From NCBI GenBank assembly GCA_905220665.1, contig CAJNAR010000165.1:416940-480939 (forward strand): a stretch of 64,000 bases of DNA. Direction: 5' to 3'. Position numbers and translations under genes: made by a program. The notes beneath the pieces are model-generated. The model saw nothing but the letters and a program-made list of their open reading frames with translations. It searched no databases and was not told the DNA's origin. The DNA comes from Albugo candida (Eukaryota; Oomycota; Peronosporomycetes; Albuginales; Albuginaceae). This document shows, piece by piece, positions 53,550 to 64,000 of the stretch; the first letter of the stretch is position 1; each line of letters opens with the position of its first letter.

Positions 53550-55440
53550 AATGATTGTGATCGGTAAAACGAGTGCCCAAAGAGTCTCAAGAACTTTCCT
53601 ACAATTACCAGGAGACTTATGGAATTCTCGTGTCAGCCAGCACAGACGAATTGCAAGTCGCATTATCAGCTATGGACGGACTCGACAATATCAACAGCTT
53701 GGAAGTATCGAATGGGCGGTAACATTTCATGCAAGAAAACCATCTAAATCGCAATCTCAGATGTCAGATGGCCGGATTTTTGACTAACACAGAAGCTCTA
53801 CTTGAGAATTTTCTCCATTGAAAGAATTCTGCAAAGTTTGGATGGATGTCGCAACAATCAAAATTCTTGAGAAATCGTGGTGAAGTTCTCCCGATGGCTG
53901 ATTATACAAGATGGTAGCTCTACATTCACAGCAGTAGTAGCTCATGGACTGGTAAAACCTTCTACAACACCAGCGATAGACTTGGGTTTCAGTCACAGAA
54001 GTATTCAGACGAGAGCATTTGCCTTTGAAAACACATTCCTCATTGAGTCAAAAGATTTATTTGCCAATACAATTGATGGTGCTGAAAGGGATTAGTATGA
54101 GTGCTTTTCGAACGCTCAAAGCGGTTATTAGGCTCAAGAGATCCAAATCATTCAATTCTTCGTACAAAAAAACCCACCGATAGCTCCAAGCTCGCCTATT
54201 TTCCAAATCATTGGGTACTTTTCGCCTCAACTTTGGAAGCAACTGGACGGATCCCATCGGTATCATTGATGGCCTTAGTCCGTTGCTAGGAGCAATCAAC
54301 GTCACAATAACCGACTCAAACGAGCTTATCGCTATGACAGCTCTAGTATCTACGCATTCAAAGATCATTCAGGTCACAAATTGGAGTTCGATGGACTTTA
54401 CAACTGACTTTGGCGATTGGATTCGGCTTCAGGGCTCCGACGGGTCCAAATTCACAATTCAAAGGATCCGCTTCGACGCAAAGCACTCTTTCCAGTCCGT
54501 GTGACGTCAAAAACAGACTCCATCAGCGTATACTTTTGTTGTTGCATTTGCTGTCGATATCGAGGATATCGAGGCTGTACGTGTCTATACGGCCCAATTG
54601 CAAATGTCCAATCCTCCATCTACAGCAGATAGTCGAATTGGAGCAAACGTCAAGAGCTGTGACCGTTTTCGTACACATAAGGTGGAAATTTCGTTTTGAT
54701 TTGGAACTTTCGGGAAGCTTCACGCTGCAATATTTCAATTCGCCCACATCTCCAGTTGCGTTCGACATCACCTCATACGACATGAAGAATCTCTCGAAAA
54801 GCTGTCGTCTATCTGCGCGTCCAACGTTAATCAACCAGTCAATGGCATTCGGATGATCAAGCTTTCGTCTGCGAAGCAACAAAGTATGGTGATGGGTCTT
54901 TTGTATGCTGATCTGTCTGGTAAAAATGTCGATGCCACATTCTCGTGTCCATCGCCGAAAACGGCTTCCAATGGCGCCGTATTACGCTCTCATTACGGAA
55001 GACCTGGACTTCAATTTCGATCCAATCTTTTTGGAATCTCACAAGTTCCGGTCAAAGTCAGATAGTCATCGAACAAGCCAGACAAATACTTCGCGACTTG
55101 GACAGCACCACGAGCTGGATCGTATGACCTGTTGATCGATACAAGTAGCAGGTCCAAATGGAATCATTGGGCTACTCTTTACCAATCGAAGGCTGTATGG
55201 CGATCCGTCTGTGTATCGTCATCGACTTCGATTGGAAAAATGGATGAATTGTACCCGATGGAGGGGATTCGACCAGTGGGCGATGGGAAAGCTATAAAGG
55301 CATCCTTTCTCGAAGGGTTAAATTTACGACGCATACGCTACACTGTGCTCGTTTTTGGGTCGATAACAATTTGATTCTGGATGGTTTGATGATGAAATTG
55401 TCACGCCTTTGTACGATTCCAACGCCGAAATTGGTTTGTA
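53550..55440 (+). pseudogene. relic of a secreted/adhesion-like protein with beta-rich repeats and a PA14-like end
   Basis: Plus-strand frames with stops and shifts. Repeated patterns: SIEWAVTFHARKP (about 53700), GTFRLNFGSNWTDPIGIID followed by INVTITDSN (54211-54320), GDWIRLQGSDG (about 54411), and SGSFTLQYFNSPTSPVAFDI (about 54709-54770). The G-[TS]-F-x-L-x-[FY]...T-x-P-[IV] motif thus occurs at least twice and suggests tandem extracellular beta-sandwich repeats, like those of large stramenopile surface proteins. Near 55342-55380 another frame reads CARFWVDNNLILDGL, which fits the xRhWhDxxLhhD signature of PA14 carbohydrate-binding domains. The N- and C-termini are not visible. Treating the pieces as one gene is inference. 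Confidence 0.5.
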
Positions 55441-55724
55441 TGAAATACGATCGCTATGGCTGAACATCGTCTTCATAATGTAATACTAAAGTTCCGCAAA
55501 TCCCATGGAATTTCGGTATTGTGTTTCTCGTCCTCGCATATGCTCGCTTTGGTCTCACTTTGGTCTTTTTTCCACAAATCATGAAGCCTTGATCCTGATG
55601 GAATAGACAACATTCACAAGAGGCCACTACCGATTGGATAGAGGAAACACTACCGGACCACCTTTCAATGTTGGTGTGACCATTGCCACCGACGTTTCGA
55701 CTGATGCCACAGATAAAAACTTCT

Positions 55725-58016
55725 CTAATTGGCTAATTTGTGCAAACTAATATAAATTGATCGATATATGGCTGCGTCTACGTAAGATAGATACATAATA
55801 CCATACACATTTCCACTTGCGCAATGATACCGGCTTTCAAGCAAACAATGAATTCAAAATACATGAAAGAATATGATGTCATTGTTCAGAATAAATTGCT
55901 GCAGCCACCAACCGGACTTTTTGGAGCTGACTATAGTTCTCTCAAGCGATGAGAAAGGCATTAAATGAATTCGCTGCAACCCAAGGCTATGGGATAGTGA
56001 CCAAATCACCATACGAACAGCGTAACAGGCACTATTCGGTCCATTAAAAATGTGACCGAGGAGGGTCTTACTGCAATAGGCTTGGTATAACGGAAGAGAA
56101 TACAACACAAAAGACTTCGACAGTACTCGCCAATAGTCCTTTTCGCTTGAAAGCCATACAGGATGAACTGCGCTGGACTTTCCACGTGGTTAAAGAGGAT
56201 CATAATCATATGACATCCACCTCCACAAGTGCCAATCCTGTCCACCTCAGACTCGAAACAGAACTGAAGAAGGCAATAGTTGGATTGTATGATGCTGGGA
56301 TCTCAACGAGAAACATTCAAACATGTTTGCAGAATAATCATGGACTTGTTCTGCCTAGACAAAACTGAATAACGTCCACCAAGCCGCGATTCTCAAACCT
56401 TTGGATGGCCGTACACCCATGGATGCCATTGTACAGATGATTCGCAGATTACAATTTGATGTTGAAAGAATAGTGAGCAATGATGACGGCAAAGTTTCCC
56501 ACATGTACTTTGCCCATCCAAGATCTATCGAGATGGCTCGGAGCCACAATGACTTTTTCTGGTGGAAGCCACATACAAGACAAATGATTTAAAGCTTCCG
56601 TTGTGGCATCTCGTTGGTTGCTCGTCGATGTATAAAACATGTTCCGTCGTATTTGTTTTCTTGACGAACGAGAATCAATCCTCAAACTCATCAGCTATAA
56701 AATGCTTCCGATTGATCTTTAGGGACGGATTTCTCCCGAGAGCTTTTGTCGTTGATCGCAGGCTGACGCTAATTTCAGGAATTCGAGAACACTTCCCTGC
56801 TTCCCAAATGTTTCTATCTGTACGGCATATTGAAAAAACATAGTGAAAAAATGCAAGGCATCTATTCCAAAAGAAGAAGAAATAGATAGCCGTCATGAAG
56901 GAATGGAGAGCAATCATGTACTCACAAACAGAATCCTTTTTCAATGAACTAAGGCAACGTTTGATTGCGTGCAGACAGTACAATCATCAAATATATTGTC
57001 GAAAGATGGATTCCGTACAAAGAAATGTTTGTTAATGCTTGGACTGACCGTATAACGCATTTCGGTCATACTGCAAGCTCGCGTGGTAAAAGCGTTCACC
57101 ACATGCTCAAGAAATACATTCCAACTAGCATGAAAAACCTTCCGCCATGCTGCGAAAAATTATACTTATCTATTTAAAATATTCTTGCAGAGCACGATGT
57201 GTCCCGACAGCTTCAACAAATGAGAATATGCAATTATGCACAGCCAACGCCTCAAGGAATGATGTTTCGGGATACCAACTTGAAAACTTCTCATTTTGCA
57301 CTGAATAAAAAATATACGAGCAGTTGAGTGTTGCCCGCCAGACACAAAGAAACGACGAAGAAGTATGCTCTGGAGTATTTTACACAGTCTGGGGTCTTCC
57401 CTGTAAGCAGAAACTGCGTCAATACCTGTGTTCAAAAACAAACCTTGCAAATGAGCGACATCCACCCGCATTGGCACTTGGCTAAGCCCCACCAACTAAG
57501 TCCTCTTCGCTGCGGCCAGCTAAAAGTCTCCCGATGTTACTTGATCAAGTGGCCACCTGCTTTGGGGCCTTGCCAGACCATCAACAGGCTACGACACTCG
57601 ACGAACTCCATTCACTTTGGTAACAATTTCAAAAACTTAGCAAGAGGCAGTAATTGCGCGCCCCAAAGGAAGGATGCGCCAGCAAAATGGATCGACGTGA
57701 CGCAATTCATCTGGGTTCGGATATGTCGAACCCAAAGAAAACTCAAAAAACTTTTATGCAGAGCTTGTGGGGAAGCAGGGCACCGCTCGGCCTCGAAGAA
57801 GTGCAAGAAAAACATCAAATAAAAATACTATTATGAACCTTAGGTAGACGCATTGATATAGGCATCCTATCGATTGATTATTTTGGTTCACACAAATTAG
57901 CCAATCAGACATGTTTTTCTGTGGCAATAGTGAAAACGTGTTTGGGAATGGTTAAAACGATCGATGAATCACACAAATTAGCCAATTATACTAGTTTACA
58001 CAAATTAGCCAATCAG
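55725..58016 (+). mobile_element. Mutator-like element (MULE)
   Basis: The ends at 55725-55749 and 57992-58016 are inverted repeats of 25 bp with two mismatches (core GGCTAATTTGTGYAAACTA). Between them lies one plus-strand MULE transposase. The right end carries extra direct copies of the terminal word ACACAAATTAGCCAAT (57890-57905 and 57971-57986), so the right boundary may be any of these. No target duplication could be confirmed. Confidence 0.65.
55824..57822 (+). pseudogene. MULE transposase with C-terminal zinc knuckle, broken
   Basis: From Met 55824 (MIPAFKQTMNSKYMKEYD): a FAR1/MULE-type N-terminal domain (LNEFAATQGYGIVTKSP, CDRGGSY), DHNHM (about 56200), LYDAGISTRNIQTCL, PLDGRTPMDAI, and VSHMYFAHPRSIEMARSHNDFF. 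The transposase core follows: EATYKTN where the first Asp normally sits (DATYKTN), VFVFLTNENQS, RDGFLPRAFVVDRRLTLI (second Asp) and FLSVRHIEKT. Then come WIPYKEMFVNAWTDRITHFGHTASSRG and SDIHPHWHLAKPHQL. The C-terminus has a CCHC knuckle, CRACGEAGHRSASKKC (57757-57804), and TAA at 57820-57822. At least five frame changes or stops occur. The order and spacing fit the family, so the decay is by point changes rather than deletion. Confidence 0.85.
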
Positions 58017-58060
58017 GGATGTTCTGTCTGTGGCATTAGTCAAAACGTCTGTGGAAATAG
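57886..58060. repeat. duplicated terminal segment at the right end of the MULE
   Basis: Two related blocks start at 57886 and 57992: each has CACAAATTAGCCAATCAG, then CTGTGGCA(A/T)TAGT(G/C)AAAACG. A third copy of the terminal word lies between them (57969-57986). Confidence 0.7.
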
Positions 58061-59630
58061 TCACACCCTTCAATGTTTCGATATCCATAAAATCTTTTCA
58101 AATCAGCTTCTACAGTCCACTTTTATGACGGTGGAAGCGAGATAGACGAATATCTGATCGAATAATGAGAGAGAGAACCCTTTGGTCTTCCTGAGATCCG
58201 AAGGATCAAGCTGGACCGGAGAATTGATGGCGGTAGCTTCATACTTAAACTGGATGTAGGACAGCAGTCGAGGCCTTTGGCTTACGATTCACTTGACGGG
58301 ACGTGAAGAATGCGCAGGACGCCATCAAAGAATGCAGAAACGTGTCTGTGACACGATGGAGCTGAAGTGCAACTGGCTATTTTAGCGTCACATTTACGAC
58401 TCGAATCATAAGTAAAATTAGTTTATAGACTTCTTCTTACGTAATTATAAACAGAAAAAGTCAGATTTGAACATTATTAACTTTGAAGGTTAAGCACTAG
58501 TATACCTGTTCTCGCGATAAACCGTCATTCTTCAACGTCCACAAGTCTAAAGACAGCTTAGTATTGCTGTGGATGAGTGCATCCTCAATTCGGGAGCGTG
58601 AGCGCTTCAATAAACACAACTGGGGTCGTTTCAGCATAGACTGAGCCAGAGACGGATGCGCAAAATCAACTGGTTGCTAGGATATAGGTTATTTTAGACC
58701 CATTATCCGGTTTCAAGTATGGCGCCTAAGCCTTTCGACACGAATCGGAAGACATACCGAGCACGGCTCCAAGAAATTGTGTTCAAGAATTTGCAATGCA
58801 GTTTATAGCAAATATTAGCATTTTTGGGTTCATTTGGTACCTTGATGTGAAAGTATGTCTCAATGCATTCACAACTCGGATTGATTCATCATCTCGAAAA
58901 TCCTCACACAAAATCCGCACAAATCTCTCGAAAACCTTAAAGTTTCGAATAGTTCGTCGTGCTTCCTGTAATTGCTTGAGCTTTTTTTATATGGCCGACC
59001 GGTATCAAGCATGGTTCAAGCATGGTTCTAGCTTTAAATATTTCAAATTGACATTTGTTCGGTTCCCACCAGAATGGAGCCGAAGTATATATTTGTGTTA
59101 TAGAGTTATATCGAAGACATGCTCATTTTAACCACGTTGATCATCATTCACGTTGCAGATGTACTACGTACTCTAATCAGAGCAGCAATACGGCACGGAC
59201 GATCTCCGTTTCTTTATGTAGTGCATTTTGGTCCTGCTTGAAAAAGATTTAGCTGAATAGAGTTAGCATCTATGGGGTCACAAATGCATCTGATTTGAAA
59301 GAAGATTGTATGGCTCAAAACGTCATAAGAAAGATGTAGTGGGAGCGTAGTTAAGAAGTGTTTCCTCGCATTTCAGCTGTCAAAGCGCCGATTAGTTCTT
59401 TTCTCCGAGATGTGGGGATGTTACAGCTTACCGTTGAGACCTCTAGTAGCAAATCAGCAAAAGAATCAATTCAATTGGAAGCGGACGTTCCAGGTGTCTA
59501 CGAAAGGATTGTTACTGATAGATAGCCTTCAAGAAGGATAATGATAGTAAATGGAAAGTCAGCAAGTGCATCTTATCTGCACGTGTCTGGTGACACGAAA
59601 TCGTTTTGAAGCTAAACGATTCATCGCGAC
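58061..59630. other. no assignable gene (possible 5' part of the USP relic)
   Basis: Plus-strand peptides with coding character appear, for example RRIKLDRRIDGGSFILKLDV (about 58197-58256) and frames at 58796-59252, but no Cys-box (GLxNxGNTCFxNS-type) of a ubiquitin protease or any other motif can be read. It may be the decayed upstream part of the next entry. Confidence 0.3.
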
Positions 59631-59639
59631 CCGTACAAT

Positions 59640-60190
59640 GGGAGGCCTGGATACCTTATCATGCTCTCGATATCAGAAAAAACGGAATCCCACACACATA
59701 AAGTGGTCATTTTCCCCCAACCATCTCATACTGAACTTTCAAACGTATGAATTACGACGTCGAGCAACAAAATTCCTCAAAAAGGTCTCCGTGATGTTGA
59801 ATTCCCTGCCCATCCGAGACTTCCACATGTATCTCTCAATGATAAAGAAACCATTCATAAAATCATGAAGAAGAGCCACCACATTCATATTCTCGTGATC
59901 GGGACTATGTGCTTACCATATTTTTGACACAGAGCGGCCTGACCGCTATTTCCGGTCATTACTAACGCTTCTGTTGGGTGAGCGATGGAAATGAGCATCA
60001 TCTCGACAACTCAGAGGCGAATCGTTGGATCACATTCAATGACACAATATTGGCGTTTTCGAGTATGAAGAAAGCAATCGAACGATCAGATCGGTGTCGG
60101 ACTCAGTTTATTTTCTGTTGTGCAAAAAGCTCAATTACAAAGTCGACTTTGAAAATTGGAGGCGCTGAACGAGATGACACACTGGTATAA
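59640..60190 (+). pseudogene. ubiquitin-specific protease (UCH/USP) C-terminal domain, fragment
   Basis: USPs remove ubiquitin from proteins. Plus-strand peptides in nearly one register resemble the end of a USP catalytic domain: FSPNHLILNFQTYELRRR (about 59711-59763; compare LPxxLhhxLKRFxxD), then RDYVLTIFLTQSGLTAISGHY (about 59899-59961), the His-box where the catalytic His precedes Tyr, then a TAA stop, and EANRWITFNDTILAFSS (about 60017-60067), matching the WxxFND motif that carries the last catalytic residue. The N-terminal Cys-box is not found, so only part of the domain is present or readable. Confidence 0.6.
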
Positions 60191-62690
60191 GCTAAAGCGA
60201 TGTCTCTTTTATGTCTACCGCAACTGATTTTGTCAATATCATTCGCAATGAAGATACAGATGTGGATGCAAGCTTTTTGGATAGAAATTTAATCACGTAG
60301 GGAGACCACCTTGTCGCCACGTTCATCGCGCAAAACACTGAATTCTTCGCACAAGTTCACCAAGAGGGAACTCCTTTTCTTGCTAACCTGGACACAATTC
60401 AAGCGTAGCGGGGAGTATGTAAGGATTTGCACGCAACAAGCCTTCGACTTTGCTCGACAATATCTCTCCGCTTCTACAATAGCTAAAGTATGATAGACAG
60501 AGTTCGGGCGAAAAGTTCTAATGGCTGGGAAAGATCGATCATACCAAAAATATTGGCCATCTCAATCGCGGAAAAGGTCACAGTCACGGGTGGATAGCAA
60601 GCATACACGTGCAAATGTACACATCCATAAAGTCGATAGGAAAAAACATGCTCGAGAGCACATGAAAGCGAGACAGCATGAGAAGACCAATCGGTTGAAC
60701 CGAGAAGAAGTAAGAGAAAAAAGCAGAAACTATGCCATGAAGCAGCTGAAAAAGCTGTATGGCTCAAGTTTGAGTGGAAATATGGCATGTTTGAAACGGT
60801 CTATAAGAAGTTGGTGCAGAAATTGTATCCGAGTTGTGACAGCTGTGATACAATACGCACGAGTTTCATTGACTGAATGAAGTAAGCTCTCCGCGTGCTT
60901 TTCGCTTTCTTCTTAATATACTTGCCATCGCAAATTACGCTCTCCACCTCTTTCAAGGTGTGATTATCGTTAAAAACATCGGTACTGAGTCATACCGACA
61001 GAGCGTTTTACAAGATTTTAGTGGAGAGAAATGAAGGATTCAGTTGGGCTTATGTTGCCAATGAAGGTCTATGAAAAATGGAGCTCCTGTCTCTAAATGA
61101 GTATTTGTTGTGAACAAAGCAAATCGCGCGTCTGGTGCAATTGCACTGCGGAATCTAAGCCACAATCTGACTTGTAGCGCCAATGTGATTGTCACTACCC
61201 ATCAAATCCTCGACTAGCGACGAATGGAATCGGGCAGGTTGTATTTGATCGTGTTTTATGTATATGGTGCCCTGTTTCGAAGACGTAATGATTCGGAGAC
61301 GTTCCGAGAAATACCGTACATGTTCCGAAATAAAGGTAAGTGAGAATCATCAGGAACATATTGATCAGCTTCTCAAAGCACTTGCATCGCTCAATGTGTG
61401 TGTTTAGAGCTTGACGCAATCAAAAAGCAGTCTTGTCCTTCTCTTCTCTGTGTTGTATTACACCCGCTCTATAACTCTAATCGAAAACAAAACAGTTGAT
61501 CCTGCGGTATCAGACAATGCTTTCTGCAAGATTGACGGCAACTCACATTCTTTATAGAATCTCGAATGTTTACGTTTACTCCGTGCTTCTTGTCTGGATC
61601 TTATCGATATTCACCGCATTATGGACGAGGAAGTTTCGGACTGCTCAAAGCATCCCGATGTAGAATCTTGGCATTATTTGGCGAGGACACGCAGATATTG
61701 CCTTCTTGGGAATATTTAAGAGATCAAGACAAAAACAAACCCTATCTCGCCATGTGGTCTTAATGAAGTCAATTGATGAGTTTGAGTCCTTCTTTACGAA
61801 AACGACACTCACGCTTTCCTTTTTGCGGCGCTTAAGAAAATACCGATCGGACCACTGTCTCTGCACTTGAAACTGCTCAGTGAGCTGTCAAACTCCAACA
61901 TTCCGATCGACAAAAACATATATCTCTTAGGAACCACTTTGCGCTTTCAATGCATTTGGATCAAGACACCTTCCTACAGAAACGACAGACCATTCAGAAC
62001 GGGCAGCGTTCTAATATTTGATACCACATCAAGCAGTCAGCATACTAACCTCTAAGCATCTTGGTAAATGAGCGTTTCAACGAGCTGGCCTCGAGCGTTT
62101 TCATTTGATTGTATCAGTGAGGGGATCCCGGAAAATGGATGCAGCTTCTCAGACGCTCCCACCAGCTCTCACAAAGCTTAAATTTTGACCTGCTACATTA
62201 GAAATCACTGGGGGAAGTAATTGTGAAAACATCAGCTTCCAGCCCTTAAACGCAAACATGTCGATGGTAAGTTATTTTTGCTGTCTGACATTTAATGTTC
62301 AGAATGACAGTCAGACCTCTGCATAGGTGATAGAATATCCTTATCATCTACAAATATGTAAGGTTCGTGAGAAACGAATATTAATCTTTGAGTCATACCT
62401 TGGATTGCACTTGACGGATTTAAGTTGTTTCGTCGGATAGTCGAGGTGTTTAGACTTCATCAAAGTAGTGTGTCATAAAAACTGAGTGATATATGCGTGC
62501 TTATTCTATCGCAAGACTATGGGCTCTTTTACAACGGAAACCAATTTCTTGCTTCGTACTTCCTTTAATGCTGCATCAAACACTAATCAAATATAGCTAA
62601 ATGATTGTAATTGACGGGAGGCTTGCATGAGAGCAAAAACGGGAATGAACTAGGAATTGTATCACAATACATATGCACAAATCTATTTGA
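60191..62690. other. no assignable gene; scattered plus-strand coding-like frames
   Basis: Plus-strand frames include a Lys/Arg-rich helical one (60521-60880, KKHAREHMKARQHEKTNRL) and shorter ones at 61566-61763 and 61867-62055 (YLLGTTLRFQCIWIKTPSYR). They could belong to the USP relic or to a further lost gene. I recognise no domain. Confidence 0.3.
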
Positions 62691-63400
62691 CTAAACTGGG
62701 GAATCTGTACCTGTTTCCGCAACACTAATTGTACGTAGTATTTCCATCGGTCGGATCATGAAGCCAAGGCGAAACCTCAAGTTACTAAGCGTCCAGCATG
62801 TGTCATATCGAACGTGTTGGCCTAAGAGTTGCTCCTCTGAACAAGCTATGTCCAGTGCTTTCAAATGTGGCACGAATGTGCGTTATCTGCGAGTGATTTC
62901 TGCAATTTGCGTTCTTCAGCAATAATTTATGCTTGCAGTTCGCAGATTTTGATCAGGATTACTGATTTTAGATGTAGACAATCATTATGTGGATATTGGG
63001 AATAATGGTTTGCTGTTTATAAGACAGCCGATCCTTCATAGACTTGCTTATCTATGGCTAAGATCTGGTTTGCCCCGACAAAAATATATATTATTCCTTA
63101 TTTTTGGTATCAATTAAGATGTGCTTCAATCTTTGCTTCAATGTCGGGAGCACGTAGAAGCACTTGATCTGGAACATAGAAATATAATTTTGTGTTTGAT
63201 ATTCCAGTCGATCGAGAAGTTCTCGATATTCTTCAGCAAGACAAGTCCAATCATCTTCGACGGGGAATGTCGAAGCTGCACCGGTCCTTTCTTTTATCTT
63301 CATTCCTCATACTCATGCATTCCCGTTCTTCCGCATCTTTCCTGAGTCGAGACTCACAGATCTTCCTCTTGAAGCAAGCATAATCATAGTTGCCAAGTTC
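62691..63400 (-). pseudogene. possible minus-strand gene relic next to the telomere, unassigned
   Basis: Two minus-strand frames, 63303-63091 (EERTGAASTFPVEDDWTCLA...YRELLDRLEYQTQNY) and 62873-62691, have a protein-like composition. The plus strand is also open over 63121-63383. No family is recognised and no start can be chosen. Confidence 0.2.
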
Positions 63401-63660
63401 CCACTGCAGCAGACTGACAAAAAAAGGATTAGTTTCGTATGTAGTGTCTGCATAAGCTACGTCATTTCTGACTCGTTTGGTCGCACTGATCTTCTCCAGT
63501 ATTCTATCACGTAATCTAGAAATGGTGGAGAGTTAGAGATATGCCATACTTCGGAATGCGGTCGGCTCATTGCAGAAAAAGATATAAAAGAAAATGGTCT
63601 AGCATACTTTACAATATAATTGAATTTTTCTATAATTCTACTAGATTTTAAAGAAAAAAG
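63401..63660. other. subtelomeric spacer
   Basis: AT-rich sequence between the last weak frames and the telomere array. No gene or repeat is seen. Confidence 0.5.
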
Positions 63661-64000
63661 AGGGTTTAGGGTTAAAGGGTTTAGGGTTAAAGGGTTAAAG
63701 GGTTAAAGGGTTAAAGGGTTAAAGGGTTTAGGGTTTAGGGTTTAGGGTTTAGGGTTTAGGGTTTAGGGTTTAGGGTTTAGGGTTTAGGGTTTAGGGTTTA
63801 GGGTTTAGGGTTTAGGGTTTTTAGGGTTTAGGGTTTAGGGTTTAGGGTTTAGGGTTTAGGGTTTAGGGTTTAGGGTTTAGGGTTTAGGGTTTAGGGTTTA
63901 GGGTTTAGGGTTTAGGGTTTAGGGTTTAGGGTTTAGGGTTTAGGGTTTAGGGTTTAGGGTTTAGGGTTTAGGGTTTAGGGTTTAGGGTTTAGGGTTTAGG
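63661..64000 (+). repeat. telomere, (TTTAGGG)n with a proximal zone of TTAAAGGG variants
   Basis: G-rich strand reads toward the end of the window, as expected at a right chromosome end. The first 70 bases or so mix TTTAGGG with the 8-base variant TTAAAGGG (63671-63729). From about 63730 on it is almost pure TTTAGGG, except for one unit with extra T (near 63818-63826). TTTAGGG is the plant-type repeat, also found in oomycetes. The array runs to the last base, so its full length is not seen. Confidence 0.97.

Noticed and set aside
54523..54882. Minus-strand protein of about 120 codons
   Set aside because: It is antisense to the better supported G-S-F-x-L-x-Y repeat on the plus strand.

Overview
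The window is the right-hand end of a eukaryotic chromosome. It finishes in a G-rich telomere array, (TTTAGGG)n read 5'->3' from about 63661 to 64000. The interspersed elements are of kinds I associate with oomycetes (stramenopiles): two families of non-LTR retrotransposon (LINE), a Ty3/gypsy chromovirus fragment, a MULE, and two copies of a TA-targeting DDE transposon. With the TTTAGGG telomere this points to an oomycete, but I do not assign a genus. Almost everything is broken by stops and frameshifts, so the window reads as a subtelomeric transposon and pseudogene graveyard. I find no gene that looks intact from start to stop.

Layout: 0.3-6.5 kb is a badly decayed minus-strand LINE (family A, copy 1) with a 16-bp tandem 3' tail. 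From 6.5 to 16.1 kb there is essentially no recognisable coding sequence, apart from a weak minus-strand relic at 8.4-9.1 kb. At 16.1-16.6 kb lies a possible Copia integrase relic, followed by a tRNA-like/SINE sequence at 17.0 kb. From 17.1 to 22.0 kb is LINE A copy 2 (minus), which abuts the 3' half of a chromodomain-containing gypsy element (22.1-23.9 kb, minus). LINE family B occurs three times: B2 (25.5-28.75 kb, plus, truncated), B3 (29.65-30.76 kb, minus, 3' piece) and B1 (33.68-42.7 kb, minus, nearly full length). B1 keeps an unbroken endonuclease reading frame of about 363 codons.

Two related TA-flanked DNA transposons dominate the right half. E1 (39503-42142) sits inside ORF1 of LINE B1, and the LINE reading frame is continuous across the inferred empty site. 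E2 (49924-52737) sits inside a minus-strand phosphoglucomutase/phosphomannomutase gene relic (48646-about 53290). Around the latter are relics of other host genes: a plus-strand membrane protein with a coiled-coil tail (43.4-47.4 kb), a minus-strand TPR protein (47.6-48.35 kb), a plus-strand secreted/adhesion-like protein with beta-rich repeats and a PA14-like motif (53.5-55.5 kb), and a plus-strand ubiquitin-specific protease fragment (about 59.6-60.2 kb). A MULE transposase with a zinc knuckle (55.8-57.8 kb, plus) lies between these last two. The final 3 kb before the telomere has only weak, unassigned frames.

The elements give a relative chronology: LINE B1 inserted before E1, and the phosphoglucomutase gene existed before E2. 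Some of the apparent frameshifts lie in homopolymers and could be assembly errors, but in-frame stop codons and replaced catalytic residues are substitutions and argue for true decay.
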